Positions 8,548 through 17,200 of a stretch of 48,277 bases of DNA are shown in pieces (within the stretch, counting starts at the first letter, position 1; each line of letters opens with the position of its first letter). Location of the stretch: the NCBI GenBank assembly GCA_017504435.1, contig JAFVRD010000003.1, positions 1 to 48,277 on the forward strand. Direction: 5' to 3'. The translations under genes were made by a program, and so were the position numbers. This DNA is from Lentisphaeria bacterium (GTDB taxonomy: Bacteria; Verrucomicrobiota; Lentisphaeria; Victivallales; Victivallaceae). Below the pieces are notes generated by a model, which made no database searches, was not told where the DNA came from, and saw nothing but the letters and a program-made list of their open reading frames with translations.

Positions 8548-11067
8548 TTATATATTTGCTTCAACGACATTTATTGTCGCCGAGGCGAGTATATCAGCGG
8601 CGTTGCGGGCCGCAAAAATCCGGTAATTTCCTGCCGGGACACACCAGTGATGCAGTTCCGGATGCCAACAGGCAAAATCCCGCCACTGCATGGAGAATTC
8701 CTCACACCGGCATTCTCCTGGCTGCAGATGTATTTTCCGGAATGCTTTGAGTTCTTTTTCCGGACGCGGAAATTCCGGAGATACCGCACCGGTATATATC
8801 TGGATAAGTTCGCTTCCGGCGCGGCCGGAAATATTTTTTACCGCTACGGTAATTTTGACTGTGATGTTGAATGTGGTGTTGTCCAAAACTTCAACACTTT
8901 CCAAAGTCGTGGAAAATTCCGAATAACTCAGTCCGAATCCGAATGGGAAGCGCGGGAGGATACCGTTGCGGTCAAAATGCCGATAGCCCATGAATAATCC
9001 TTCATCATACCGGACGCGGGGATCGCCGGTGACGGTACCGGGATAATTGCCATTGCCGTGACAGGCATAATCATCCAGTTTTTTTGCCCAGGTGAAGGGA
9101 AGATGACCGGCAGGATTGTGTTCTCCGAAAAGCATCTCCACGGCAACCATATTTCCTGCTTCGCCGGGATACCAGAGATCCATAACTGCCGGGACTTGTT
9201 CAATGAATTCTTCCAGGTCCATAACGGAACCTCCGGTCAGCAGTACCACCGTTGACGGGTTGAGTTCTGTCAGATGCCTGATGATATCTGATTGTCCCGC
9301 CGGCAGTTTTAAGTCGGGAATATCCACTGTCGGGTCATAACCTCTGCCGAGACCTTCGCGGTCATAAAGGTGGTGAGTCCCGCCGGCAAAAATAACGGCA
9401 TCAGCATTCTTTGCCGCGGTGAAAAGTTTATCCCACTGATTTTCTCCGGTGTACCGCCATGCCATATGCAATCCGGCATGACTGGTGGAATGGGGAGAAT
9501 ATTCCAATTCTATTTTTGCATTTACGGCAGTTCCGGCAGCAAAACTGTGGCAGTAACTCTGCCTGCCGCCGTATTGTTCAAAGACCGTGATACCATTGAT
9601 TTTGATTCTGGCAAAACCGTTACTGATGATAAAAGTCAATTCCGCGGCATCCGGAGCATCCGGAGTCAGTATCGTATGCAGTTTTATGCTGAAAATATCT
9701 TTAGGCAATCCTTCGATCCCGCCGCCTGCGGCTTGATTTCCCGCTCCGGTAAAATCCCAACGGCCTTCAAAATTGGGCAGTGAGAAGAGCCGGTTGCGTC
9801 CGGCTTCCATATCTTCCCGGCTGTGATAATAATCGCATTGAATCCCGCTGCTGCCGAAAAAGCCTTTGGGACAATCCCGGTCATGGTCAAATTTGACACT
9901 CGGGATATATTCAAATTCCAATGCGTTGCCGGCGGCATATTTGCTGAATGCCTCTTTGAGGGTAAGCTCCCGGTCAGAGAATACTGCTCCGGAACCGCCC
10001 AGCATTTGCATAGTGCCGCGGTGATTGCGGAAATCGGCATTAGGACCGGTCAGCAAGATTTTCCGGATTTTTTTACGGTCAAACGGCAGAATTGCCGAAG
10101 CGTTTTTCAGCAGAACAATACTTTCTTTGGCAGTTTCCCGTGCAGTTTGCTGTTGAAATTCTCCGCCGGGTCTGCCGGAAGGCGTGACCGGTTTGCCAAT
10201 GGCTCCGAGCCGATAGAGCAGACGCAGGATGCGGCGGACTTTCTCATCAATAACCTGTTGCGGTATCATGCCGCTTTCTATAAGCAGCCGGACTTGTTCC
10301 GGCGGAAATCCATAACCGGCGGCGGGCATTTCCAAATCCAATCCGCCTAACAGGCATCCAACCGGGTCGTGAGTACTTCCCCAATCCGAAATCATTACTC
10401 CGTCAAATCCCCATTCCCGCTTGGGGATCTGATCCTGAATCAATGCACATTCCGAGGCGTAAGTACCGTTTATACGGTTGTAGCTGGACATCATCAGCCA
10501 TGGCTGACTCTCTTTGACGGTAATTTCAAATCCGGTCAGGTAAAGTTCCCTCAGCGAACGTTCATCAATATCAGAACTGCCGATAGTGCGGCAGATCTCC
10601 TGATTATTCAACGCGATATGTTTGGGGGTGGCGGCGATATTTTCCGATTGACATCCTCTGGTATAACCGGCGGCAATTTTTCCGGCAAGGTGCGGATCTT
10701 CGCCATAGTATTCAAAATTTCTGCCGCATAAAGGCGTCCGCATCAAATTCAACCCCGGTCCCAAACTGACCGAGAAACCCAATGCTTTGGCATCCAGCGC
10801 AATGGCACGTCCATATTTTGCAGCCAATTCCGGATCGAATGCGGCACTTAATGCAATCCCGCAGGGCAGCGCGACCGCCTGGGTGCCGTCCTCCTGTCTG
10901 GGAACACGAACCCCTTGCGGCCCGTCAACCATTTTTACGGAATGGATGCCAAGCCGTGTGACCGGAAATGTTGCTGCTCCGCCAATGCCTGCACAGAGAC
11001 GGATTTTTTCATCCAGAGTCAGACGGTTTAGCAAATCTGTCAACTCTGATTCCGTGAAATCGCTCAT
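8548..11067 (-). CDS. GH3 beta-glycosidase with PA14-like insert
   Basis: An 839-residue glycoside hydrolase family 3 enzyme, probably beta-glucosidase or beta-xylosidase type. The N-terminal barrel has LTLDEKIRLCAG, VDGPQGVR, TPKHIALNNQE and MISDWGSTHDPVG; Asp228 in the SDWG segment is at the position of the GH3 nucleophile. The alpha/beta sandwich domain begins near ESIVLLKN and is interrupted by about 140 residues resembling a PA14 carbohydrate-binding insert (GFFGSSGIQCDYYHS to FEQYGG). A fibronectin III-like domain closes the protein (PFGFGLSYSEF, GSELIQIY, LKAFRKIHLQPGE). No signal peptide, so it probably acts in the cytoplasm on imported oligosaccharides. AAGGA precedes ATG by seven bases. 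It starts 24 bp after the AMP-ligase fusion gene on the same strand, so the two are probably cotranscribed. Confidence 0.9.
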   Translation of the reverse strand: MSDFTESELTDLLNRLTLDEKIRLCAGIGGAATFPVTRLGIHSVKMVDGPQGVRVPRQEDGTQAVALPCGIALSAAFDPELAAKYGRAIALDAKALGFSVSLGPGLNLMRTPLCGRNFEYYGEDPHLAGKIAAGYTRGCQSENIAATPKHIALNNQEICRTIGSSDIDERSLRELYLTGFEITVKESQPWLMMSSYNRINGTYASECALIQDQIPKREWGFDGVMISDWGSTHDPVGCLLGGLDLEMPAAGYGFPPEQVRLLIESGMIPQQVIDEKVRRILRLLYRLGAIGKPVTPSGRPGGEFQQQTARETAKESIVLLKNASAILPFDRKKIRKILLTGPNADFRNHRGTMQMLGGSGAVFSDRELTLKEAFSKYAAGNALEFEYIPSVKFDHDRDCPKGFFGSSGIQCDYYHSREDMEAGRNRLFSLPNFEGRWDFTGAGNQAAGGGIEGLPKDIFSIKLHTILTPDAPDAAELTFIISNGFARIKINGITVFEQYGGRQSYCHSFAAGTAVNAKIELEYSPHSTSHAGLHMAWRYTGENQWDKLFTAAKNADAVIFAGGTHHLYDREGLGRGYDPTVDIPDLKLPAGQSDIIRHLTELNPSTVVLLTGGSVMDLEEFIEQVPAVMDLWYPGEAGNMVAVEMLFGEHNPAGHLPFTWAKKLDDYACHGNGNYPGTVTGDPRVRYDEGLFMGYRHFDRNGILPRFPFGFGLSYSEFSTTLESVEVLDNTTFNITVKITVAVKNISGRAGSELIQIYTGAVSPEFPRPEKELKAFRKIHLQPGECRCEEFSMQWRDFACWHPELHHWCVPAGNYRIFAARNAADILASATINVVEANI

Positions 11068-11091
11068 CTTCCCATCCTTCTCCAGGGATAT

Positions 11092-13371
11092 TTATTTTGC
11101 GGCTTCTGCGGCAAGTTTACGCAATTCATTGCGGCGGATTTTGCCGCTGGTAGTTTTGGGCAGAGCAGGGAGAAATTCGATCCGGCGCGGGTATTTATAG
11201 GGCGCGGTATGGCTTTTGACATATTCCTGGATCTCTTTTTTCATCTCCTCGGTACCGGTCGTGCCGCGGGTCAGTACGATATATGCCTCCACGACCTGAC
11301 CGCGGATCTCATCCGGCGCACCGACCACGGCGCATTCCAAAACGTATGGCATTTCCATGATGACACTTTCGATTTCAAACGGACCGATCCGGTATCCGGA
11401 AGATTTGATAACATCATCAGTACGTCCGACATACCAGAAGTAGCCGTCTTCATCGCGCCACGCCGTATCTCCGGTGTGATAAAGACCGTCGTACCACAAT
11501 TCCTGAGTTTTTTCTTCTGCCTGATAGTAGCCGCGGAAAAGTCCGGGCAGTTGATCCGGTTCAGCACGGACAACGATTTCTCCAACTTCTCCGTCTTTGA
11601 CCGGATTGCCGTCGCTGTCCACCAGTTCGATGGGAAATGCCGGAGTCGGTTTGCCCATCGAACCGGGTTTCGGGGTCATGCCGAAAAGATTGGCAAGCAT
11701 GACCGGACTTTCAGACTGTCCGAAACCTTCCATTACTTTCAGCCCGGTGGCTTTGTAGAATTGCTGGAACACTTCCGGGTTGAGAGCTTCACCGGCAATA
11801 CAGGCGTGTTCGATACTGGAAAGATCGTATTTGGAGAGATCTTCCCGGATAAAGAAACGGTACATCGTAGGCGGTGCGCAGAATGTAGTGATATTATGTT
11901 CTTTGAACAGCGGCATGATATCTGCCGCATCGAAGCGGTCAAAGTCATAAACAAACACCGCACTTTCATTGAGCCATTGACCGTAGATCTTGCCCCAGCT
12001 GGCCTTTGCCCATCCGGTATCGGAAATGGTGAAATGCAAACCGTCCGGGTTGGTGCATTGCCACCATCTGGCGGTCATGATATGTCCTAACGGATAGGAG
12101 AAACTGTGTTCAACGATTTTTGGATAACCGGTGGTGCCGCTGCTGAAAAACATCAGCATCGGATCCGTGGCAAGCAAATCAGTGGGGCGGGGAAACGTAT
12201 CACCGTGCTTGTAATATTCGGCATCAAAATCGTGCCATGAATCGCGTTGTCCGTTGACAATGATTTTCAGTTCCAGTCCGGGGCACTCTTTTGCTGCTTC
12301 ATCGGCAAATTTGGTCACATCGCCGTCAGATGTGGCGACAATGGCTTTGACTCCGGCAGATTTGAAACGATACGCGAAATCTTTGACCAGCAGCTGATTG
12401 CTGGCGGGGATCGCAATAGCCCCGATACGGTGCAGAGCATTGATAATGAACCAGTATTGATAATGCCGTTTAAGCACCAGCATGACCCGGTCGCCTTTGC
12501 GGATGCCCAAGCTGGTGAAATAATTGGCGGCACGGCATGATTCCAAAGCAATATCAAAGAAGGTAAAGTCTTTGCGGACATGGTCTTTGCCCACCCATGC
12601 CATCGCCAGTTTATTGGGGGATTTTACGGCAAGGGCATCAACGCAATCATAGGCAAAGTTGAAGTTTTCCGGATATTCAAAACGGCAGGAGACCAGATGT
12701 CCGTTATCATCGACGGTTTCGTGCATGAATTTCTGACAGAGTCGTTTTTCTCCGGGAATAACGATTTGATTCGGGCGTTTTACCGGCACAGGCGGTTCTG
12801 CTTTTTTGGATTCGCCCTGAATGGGGATCGCCAGAAATTCGCACTCTTCGCAATCGACTGCGACCATACCGTGAGGCTGATTGCTGTCATAATAGAGACT
12901 GTCACCGGGGTTGAGTATCTCCACTTTGTCGCCGATACGGACTTTGAGTTTCCCTTTGAGGACATAGTCAAATTCCTGTCCCGGGTGAGTCGACAAAGGA
13001 ATGGGCAAGCCGGGACGCTGCGGTTTGGCGACGACAAAAAGCGGTTCGGTCATACGGGATTTGAAATCGGCGGCGAGCTGATGATATTTGAATTCATGAC
13101 TGCGTTCAATGGCAACTCCGTTGCCGGCGCGGTTCAGCGCATAACTGGAGAGTTTGGGGCTTTGTCCGCGGACGATAGCATTCAAATCGACACCGAGGCG
13201 TTTGGCACAATCGTAAAGAAATGAAAAATGGCAGTCGGCATCACCATTTTCATGAGCCAGATATTGAGCTTCGCTCACTCCGGTTGCATTTGCCATTTCT
13301 GCCGGTGAAATTTCCAGAATGGTACGCAGTTCCCGTAACCGTTCTCCAATAGATTTGGTTTGCTGATCCAT
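11092..13371 (-). CDS. HTH-cupin-acyl-CoA synthetase fusion protein
   Basis: A 759-residue three-part protein. Residues 8-62 are an XRE-type helix-turn-helix (IGERLRELRTILEISPAEMA, VSEAQYLAHENG). Residues 100-185 are a cupin (HPGQEFDYVLKGKLKV, LNPGDSLYYDSNQPHG). From about residue 215 to the end is a full AMP-forming acyl-CoA synthetase resembling medium-chain/acetate-propionate types: SSGTTGYPK near residue 409, EGFGQSE, YHTGDTAWRDEDGYFWYVGR, and the C-terminal PKTTSGKIRR with the catalytic Lys. HTH plus cupin alone is a common regulator architecture; fused to the ligase it could bind DNA and sense the acid or acyl product, but that is inference. The acyl substrate is unknown. It has its own promoter (13425-13453) and a weak ribosome binding site, and precedes the GH3 gene. 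Confidence 0.88.
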   Translation of the reverse strand: MDQQTKSIGERLRELRTILEISPAEMANATGVSEAQYLAHENGDADCHFSFLYDCAKRLGVDLNAIVRGQSPKLSSYALNRAGNGVAIERSHEFKYHQLAADFKSRMTEPLFVVAKPQRPGLPIPLSTHPGQEFDYVLKGKLKVRIGDKVEILNPGDSLYYDSNQPHGMVAVDCEECEFLAIPIQGESKKAEPPVPVKRPNQIVIPGEKRLCQKFMHETVDDNGHLVSCRFEYPENFNFAYDCVDALAVKSPNKLAMAWVGKDHVRKDFTFFDIALESCRAANYFTSLGIRKGDRVMLVLKRHYQYWFIINALHRIGAIAIPASNQLLVKDFAYRFKSAGVKAIVATSDGDVTKFADEAAKECPGLELKIIVNGQRDSWHDFDAEYYKHGDTFPRPTDLLATDPMLMFFSSGTTGYPKIVEHSFSYPLGHIMTARWWQCTNPDGLHFTISDTGWAKASWGKIYGQWLNESAVFVYDFDRFDAADIMPLFKEHNITTFCAPPTMYRFFIREDLSKYDLSSIEHACIAGEALNPEVFQQFYKATGLKVMEGFGQSESPVMLANLFGMTPKPGSMGKPTPAFPIELVDSDGNPVKDGEVGEIVVRAEPDQLPGLFRGYYQAEEKTQELWYDGLYHTGDTAWRDEDGYFWYVGRTDDVIKSSGYRIGPFEIESVIMEMPYVLECAVVGAPDEIRGQVVEAYIVLTRGTTGTEEMKKEIQEYVKSHTAPYKYPRRIEFLPALPKTTSGKIRRNELRKLAAEAAK

Positions 13372-13424
13372 AAAAATAATAAACCTTTTGTCCAGAATAG
13401 AATTAATTTAAAATACAATCCTAT

Positions 13425-13453
13425 AATATATCACCGAAACCCTTTGAAAACAA
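13425..13453 (-). promoter_or_regulatory. Promoter of the HTH-cupin-ligase gene
   Basis: Minus-strand TTGTTT (13448-13453), 17-bp spacer, TATATT (13425-13430), about 54 bp upstream of the start codon. If the fused HTH domain autoregulates, its operator should lie in or near this region; I saw no convincing palindrome. Confidence 0.5.
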
Positions 13454-13465
13454 GTGTATTGACCA

Positions 13466-13918
13466 TTATTGATTGCGGCGGGCCCGGAAAAAGTTCCGGA
13501 TCAGACTCAATGCCTCTTGAGCCAATACTCCGGAAGTTACATCACAGTGCCACAGCAGACCGGAAACCGCGTTGAGATCAAATGCTCCGCCCAATGCTCC
13601 GGCGGCGGGATCTGAGATGCCGAAAACCACCCGTTTGACTCTGGAATTGATTATCATTCCGGCACACATCGGGCAGGGTTCTTTGGTGACATAAAACGTG
13701 AAGTCGCTCATGCGCCAATCACCATAAAGATTTTCCAATTGGTGCAACAGCAGGAATTCTGCATGGGCAGTGACCGAATGCAGTTCCTCGACCCGGTTAC
13801 GCGCACGGGCAACGACGACCCCGTCTTTGACGGCAACTGCTCCGATGGGGACTTCTCCGGCGGCGGCGGCGAGTTCTGCTTCGTGCAGAGCTTCCCGCAT
13901 AAATATCTCATCACTCAT
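13466..13918 (-). CDS. tadA: tRNA adenosine(34) deaminase TadA
   Basis: A 150-residue zinc deaminase of the cytidine/deoxycytidylate deaminase fold. It converts adenosine 34 of tRNA-Arg(ACG) to inosine. Motifs are complete: HAE in VTAHAEFLLLHQ (zinc His plus proton-shuttle Glu) and PCPMCAGMI (two zinc Cys), with the N-terminal MREALHEAELAAAAGEVPIG helix-strand typical of TadA and length normal for the family. The start codon overlaps the stop of the upstream lipoprotein gene (ATGA), so the two are translationally coupled. The C-terminus ends FFRARRN, basic as in other TadA proteins where this helix contacts tRNA. Confidence 0.93.
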   Translation of the reverse strand: MSDEIFMREALHEAELAAAAGEVPIGAVAVKDGVVVARARNRVEELHSVTAHAEFLLLHQLENLYGDWRMSDFTFYVTKEPCPMCAGMIINSRVKRVVFGISDPAAGALGGAFDLNAVSGLLWHCDVTSGVLAQEALSLIRNFFRARRNQ

Positions 13919-14301
13919 TTTTCGGTGATCTCGACCCGGGTCACAAACATTTGATAGGTGAAAAATCTGATCCGCAAAAGTTTATCGGCATATTGGTAAG
14001 TAAATGTGAAAATCGGATCGTTTGCTCCGGGGGAATCAATCGCCGCATCACGGTAATAAAAAAGTTGATTGACTGTGCCGGTTTCTCTGATAAAATGCAG
14101 ATCGACATATTTTATGAGTTCTTTTGCCGCCTGATATTTTTCTTTGGAATTGGGCAGAAATTCCGGAGAACGCAGAATTTTGATGATATCTGCATGTTTT
14201 TCCAGAACCTCAATATCTTCTGCCGGAAGTTTGTCAGCGACACAGCCGGAATTGAACACGGTCAGCAGGAAGGCAAAGGCAAACAAAAGAAACTTTTTCA
14301 T
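13915..14301 (-). CDS. Small predicted lipoprotein
   Basis: A 128-residue protein with a lipoprotein signal: Lys-Lys, hydrophobic core (FLLFAFAFLLTVF) and lipobox NSGC, so the mature part is anchored through Cys20. The mature domain of about 108 residues is mixed alpha/beta (ADIIKILRSPEFLP, VDLHFIRETG, IFTFTYQYADKLLRIRFFTY). I do not recognise a family. It sits between tRNA-Gly and tadA on the same strand; the tRNA promoter at 14457-14484 is the nearest good promoter and may also drive this gene. Its end overlaps the tadA start by four bases. Confidence 0.65.
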   Translation of the reverse strand: MKKFLLFAFAFLLTVFNSGCVADKLPAEDIEVLEKHADIIKILRSPEFLPNSKEKYQAAKELIKYVDLHFIRETGTVNQLFYYRDAAIDSPGANDPIFTFTYQYADKLLRIRFFTYQMFVTRVEITEK

Positions 14302-14363
14302 GATATTTCAATTCCCTGTTTACATTTTTTGGGGTGGAAAACGCAATGATCAGAAACAAAAAA

Positions 14364-14437
14364 TGGAGCGGGTGACCGGAGTCGAACCGGCGTCGCCAGC
14401 TTGGGAAGCTGGAGCATAACCGTTTTGCTACACCCGC
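14364..14437 (-). tRNA. tRNA-Gly (anticodon CCC)
   Basis: A complete cloverleaf on the minus strand: acceptor GCGGGTG pairs with CACCCGC, anticodon arm CCAGC-TTCCCAA-GCTGG gives anticodon CCC, T arm GCCGG-TTCGACT-CCGGT, discriminator T and an encoded CCA (14364-14366). It reads glycine codon GGG. Confidence 0.95.
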
Positions 14438-14456
14438 ATTGCCAATACTCCCAATT

Positions 14457-14484
14457 AATATAATCCATCCGGTCAGCTTGTCAA
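14457..14484 (-). promoter_or_regulatory. Promoter of tRNA-Gly
   Basis: Minus-strand consensus TTGACA (14479-14484), 16-bp spacer, TATATT (14457-14462), ending 19 bp before the tRNA 5' end. The -35 lies in the loop of the hairpin at 14463-14497. Confidence 0.65.
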
Positions 14485-14497
14485 GTGCCGGACGGAT
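14463..14497. terminator. Hairpin between htpX and tRNA-Gly
   Basis: ATCCATCCGG (14463-14472) pairs with CCGGACGGAT (14488-14497) with one mismatch. A T-run follows on the plus strand, only a weak one on the minus strand. It may stop htpX transcripts imperfectly, or be incidental to the overlapping tRNA promoter. Confidence 0.4.
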
Positions 14498-14509
14498 ATT
14501 TTTTTACAA

Positions 14510-15445
14510 TTAATACATGTTGCGCAGCCTGGCGACCCGTTTTTCGATCGCCGGATGAGTTGAAAAAAGCTCAGCTCCGGGGAAATGGATATACATGGCA
14601 GCAAGATTTCTGCCGCCGAGAGAATCTTCCTCCTCCCGGGAATATTCATCCTGTCTGCCGAGTTTTTCCAACGCTCTTGCCAATCCCTCATTGTAACTGC
14701 ACAATCTGACTGCATCGGCATCGGCGGCATATTCTCGTTCCCGTGATATCGCCATTTGCAGCAGTGTTCCCAGCAGTGCTGCCAGCGGACGGATCAGCAG
14801 CGCCAGAAGCACTACCACCAGAATTATCGCTCCGGCTCCTCCGGAATCGCGGTCACGCCGCCGGTCATTGAACATCTGCATCACGCTGATCCTTTCCAGA
14901 ATGAATGCCAGTATCAGCAATGCGCTTATCAGTGCGACGACCAGTTGATCGAGCATGATATCCCGGTGGATGATATGAGCAAATTCATGGGCGATAACTC
15001 CTTCAAGTTCCTGATCATCCATCATCTGCATCAAACCTTCTGTAACTCCGACAAAAGCATCTTTTTCACTCATGCCGGAGGCAAAAGCATTGGGAACTTG
15101 AGTAGGAATGATATAAAGATCAGGGGTGCGTTTCAAGCCTGCAGCAAGAGCCATGCCTTCGACGATGTGCAGCACCCGGCGTTCCTGCAAATTGTCCGGA
15201 TCGGCTTTTCTGCCGCTTGTCATGCCGAGGATCGCCCATTTGGCTGTAAGGATCTGGATGGGCAGTACGATCAGCACCACGATCGCACCGATGACCAATC
15301 CGGCAGGAACATCCTGCATAAGGTACCCGATGTACCATGAAACGGCGAACACCAATGCGGCGATTATTCCGATCAGCAGGATGCTGTTGCGGAAATTTTT
15401 TCTGACTTCTTCCGAAGCTATCAAAGGAGCGGATAATTCAGACAT
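14510..15445 (-). CDS. htpX: HtpX-like membrane zinc metalloprotease (M48)
   Basis: A 311-residue integral-membrane peptidase. Two transmembrane helices occur near residues 17-37 (NSILLIGIIAALVFAVSWYI) and 45-65. The zinc site HEFAHIIH starts near residue 152, and the third ligand Glu lies in EREYAADADAV. Two further hydrophobic segments (LVVALISALLILAFIL; AIILVVVLLALLI) lie between, as in HtpX. The family degrades damaged membrane proteins in envelope quality control. It starts eight bases after lemA on the same strand, an arrangement seen in many bacteria. The ribosome binding site is weak, so translation may be coupled to lemA. The central (RRRDRDSGGAG) stretch is a short Arg/Gly linker. 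Confidence 0.9.
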   Translation of the reverse strand: MSELSAPLIASEEVRKNFRNSILLIGIIAALVFAVSWYIGYLMQDVPAGLVIGAIVVLIVLPIQILTAKWAILGMTSGRKADPDNLQERRVLHIVEGMALAAGLKRTPDLYIIPTQVPNAFASGMSEKDAFVGVTEGLMQMMDDQELEGVIAHEFAHIIHRDIMLDQLVVALISALLILAFILERISVMQMFNDRRRDRDSGGAGAIILVVVLLALLIRPLAALLGTLLQMAISREREYAADADAVRLCSYNEGLARALEKLGRQDEYSREEEDSLGGRNLAAMYIHFPGAELFSTHPAIEKRVARLRNMY

Positions 15446-15452
15446 GATGATT

Positions 15453-16013
15453 TCACAGATTGCTTATACGCATGTTGTCCGCATCCTGCCGTGCGGTTTC
15501 ACTGATCTCAAAAACCTGTTCCGCTGTAAAATGTCCCATCGAAGCCACAATGCTGCCGGGGAACATCACGATTTCCATATTGTAACGGGCGACGCTCATG
15601 TTGTAGCGGTTGCGGGCATAAGCGATTTTATCTTCACAATCCCGGATATCCTCCATCAGCCGGAGGAACGAGGCATTGGTTCCCAACTGCGGATAGTTTT
15701 CCGCAGTGGCTCTGATTTGGGGAATCAATGCGGATATTTTGTCATTGGCGGCGATAGCTTCGGCACGGCTGCTGCTGGTAAGTCCGCTGCGTGCGGCGGT
15801 CAGATCGGCAAGCAGTTTGCTTTCAAAATCCATTTGCATTTTGAGGGTATCGACCAGATTGGGGATGATATTGGCTTTGCGTTTCAGCTGTACATCAATA
15901 CCGCTCCATGCTTCGGTAATGGTGATTTTAAGCCGGTTGAAAAGATTGTATTTGCCTATCCACCAAAAAACGATCAGAATTGCGGCAGCCGCCGGAATTA
16001 TCCAATACAACAT
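15453..16013 (-). CDS. lemA: LemA family membrane protein
   Basis: A 186-residue LemA protein: N-terminal transmembrane segment (IIPAAAAILIVFWWIG), then a helical-bundle domain with the family words FNRLKITITEAWSGIDVQLKR (split here for length: FNRLK, EAWSGIDVQLKRKANIIPNL, VDTLK) and the terminal ARYNMEI / FPGSIVA region. I placed the start at ATG 16013, where GGAGG lies seven bases upstream, rather than the longer frame to 16046. Function is not settled; LemA proteins are membrane-associated and often precede HtpX-type proteases, as here. It has its own promoter at 16068-16096. Confidence 0.92.
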   Translation of the reverse strand: MLYWIIPAAAAILIVFWWIGKYNLFNRLKITITEAWSGIDVQLKRKANIIPNLVDTLKMQMDFESKLLADLTAARSGLTSSSRAEAIAANDKISALIPQIRATAENYPQLGTNASFLRLMEDIRDCEDKIAYARNRYNMSVARYNMEIVMFPGSIVASMGHFTAEQVFEISETARQDADNMRISNL

Positions 16014-16067
16014 AATGAAACCTCCCTGTTTTGACATTGATTGCATTTGAAATTTTATCTGCAGGAT

Positions 16068-16096
16068 AATGTAAGTTCATAATTACGTTTTTTCAA
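16068..16096 (-). promoter_or_regulatory. Promoter of lemA-htpX
   Basis: Minus-strand TTGAAA (16091-16096), 17-bp spacer, TACATT (16068-16073), 55 bp before the lemA start. Confidence 0.5.
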
Positions 16097-16106
16097 GCGG
16101 GATATG

Positions 16107-16135
16107 TTGAAAAGACCGGATAAAGAGGTTATATT
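16107..16135 (+). promoter_or_regulatory. Promoter of the DUF362 gene
   Basis: TTGAAA (16107-16112), 17-bp spacer, TATATT (16130-16135). The start codon is only 21 bp downstream, so the leader is very short but still includes the AAGGAG ribosome binding site. Confidence 0.55.
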
Positions 16136-16156
16136 TTGAAAAAAGGAGTTTGGTAT

Positions 16157-17200
16157 ATGAAATCAGATGTTTTTTTTGTTCCGCTGCTGCCGCACTCAGA
16201 TGATAAAGCACGTTCTGCCGCCGGTAAGAAAGTTCTGGAAAAATTGCTTGAGGTATCCGGGAGTTCTGTTCCGGAAATGCCGCTGAAACTGCATTTCGGT
16301 GAGCGCGGCAACCGGACATTTCTCGCTCCGGAGGTTTACGACGGCATGATTGATACGTTGGAATCCCGGGGAATTTCCCCGTTTTTTACCGAGACCAGTG
16401 TGCTTTACGGGGGTGAGAGGTTTCGTGCCGCCAAACATATCGTACTGGCTCAAGCGCATGGTTTCAACCGGTTGCCGGTCGTCATCGCAGACGGGGAAAA
16501 CGGGGAGGCGGCGATTGATGTTCCGGTCCACAATGGCAGGATTTACCGCACCGCTGCCATAGCCAGAGTGCTTGCCGAGTCCGAACAGGTGCTGGTGGTA
16601 TCCCATTTCAAAGGTCACATGCTGGCAGGTTTCGGAGGTGCGTTGAAACAGTTGTCCATGGGATTTGCCTCCAAAGGGGGGAAAATGGCGATGCATCTGG
16701 GAGTGAAACCCCGTATCCGCAGTTGGAAGTGCCGCAGTTGCGGACTGTGTGCCAAAAGGTGCAATGCCGGAGCAATAATCAAAGAAAAAAAATATCGTAT
16801 CGACCGTCAAAAATGTATCGGCTGTGGCGCGTGTTTTTCCATTTGTCCCCACCATGCGGTATCGGTATTTTCCTGGGCGGGGATAAAAAATGCGTTGTTC
16901 GGCAAGCGCGAATTCCGGCATAAACTTATGGAATATGCCATGGCATCACATTACGGCAAGCGCAATATATACATAAATTTTGTTGCCAATGTCACACCGG
17001 GGTGTGATTGTGAACCGCGTGCGATGGGCAAATGTGTACCGGATATCGGAGTTTACGGTTCATTTGATCCGGTGGCATTGGATGCGGCATGTTATGATGC
17101 GGTCAAGGCGGAAGGCAAAAAATTCCGCGGATATGAGCAATTGGAATATGCTGAAAAGCTCGGTGTCGGCAGCCGGGAATACACTTTGGTCAATTTATGA
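16157..17200 (+). CDS. DUF362 protein with two 4Fe-4S clusters
   Basis: A 347-residue cytoplasmic iron-sulfur protein. ATG 16157 has AAGGAG eight bases upstream; the TTG at 16136 would overlap the -10 region and is rejected. The N-terminal and C-terminal parts match the DUF362 domain (VVSHFKGHMLAGFGGALKQL, FDPVALDAACYD), and in the middle sits a two-cluster ferredoxin: CRSCGLCAKRC from about residue 192 and CIGCGACFSICP from about residue 220. Redox function is inferred; substrate and partner are unknown, though the family occurs widely in anaerobes. The stop overlaps the start of the DUF2293 gene (ATGA), so the two are coupled. Confidence 0.9.
   Translation: MKSDVFFVPLLPHSDDKARSAAGKKVLEKLLEVSGSSVPEMPLKLHFGERGNRTFLAPEVYDGMIDTLESRGISPFFTETSVLYGGERFRAAKHIVLAQAHGFNRLPVVIADGENGEAAIDVPVHNGRIYRTAAIARVLAESEQVLVVSHFKGHMLAGFGGALKQLSMGFASKGGKMAMHLGVKPRIRSWKCRSCGLCAKRCNAGAIIKEKKYRIDRQKCIGCGACFSICPHHAVSVFSWAGIKNALFGKREFRHKLMEYAMASHYGKRNIYINFVANVTPGCDCEPRAMGKCVPDIGVYGSFDPVALDAACYDAVKAEGKKFRGYEQLEYAEKLGVGSREYTLVNL

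Noticed and set aside
11209-12090. 293-codon plus-strand frame opposite the AMP-ligase
   Set aside because: Antisense shadow; the minus-strand gene has all acyl-CoA synthetase motifs.
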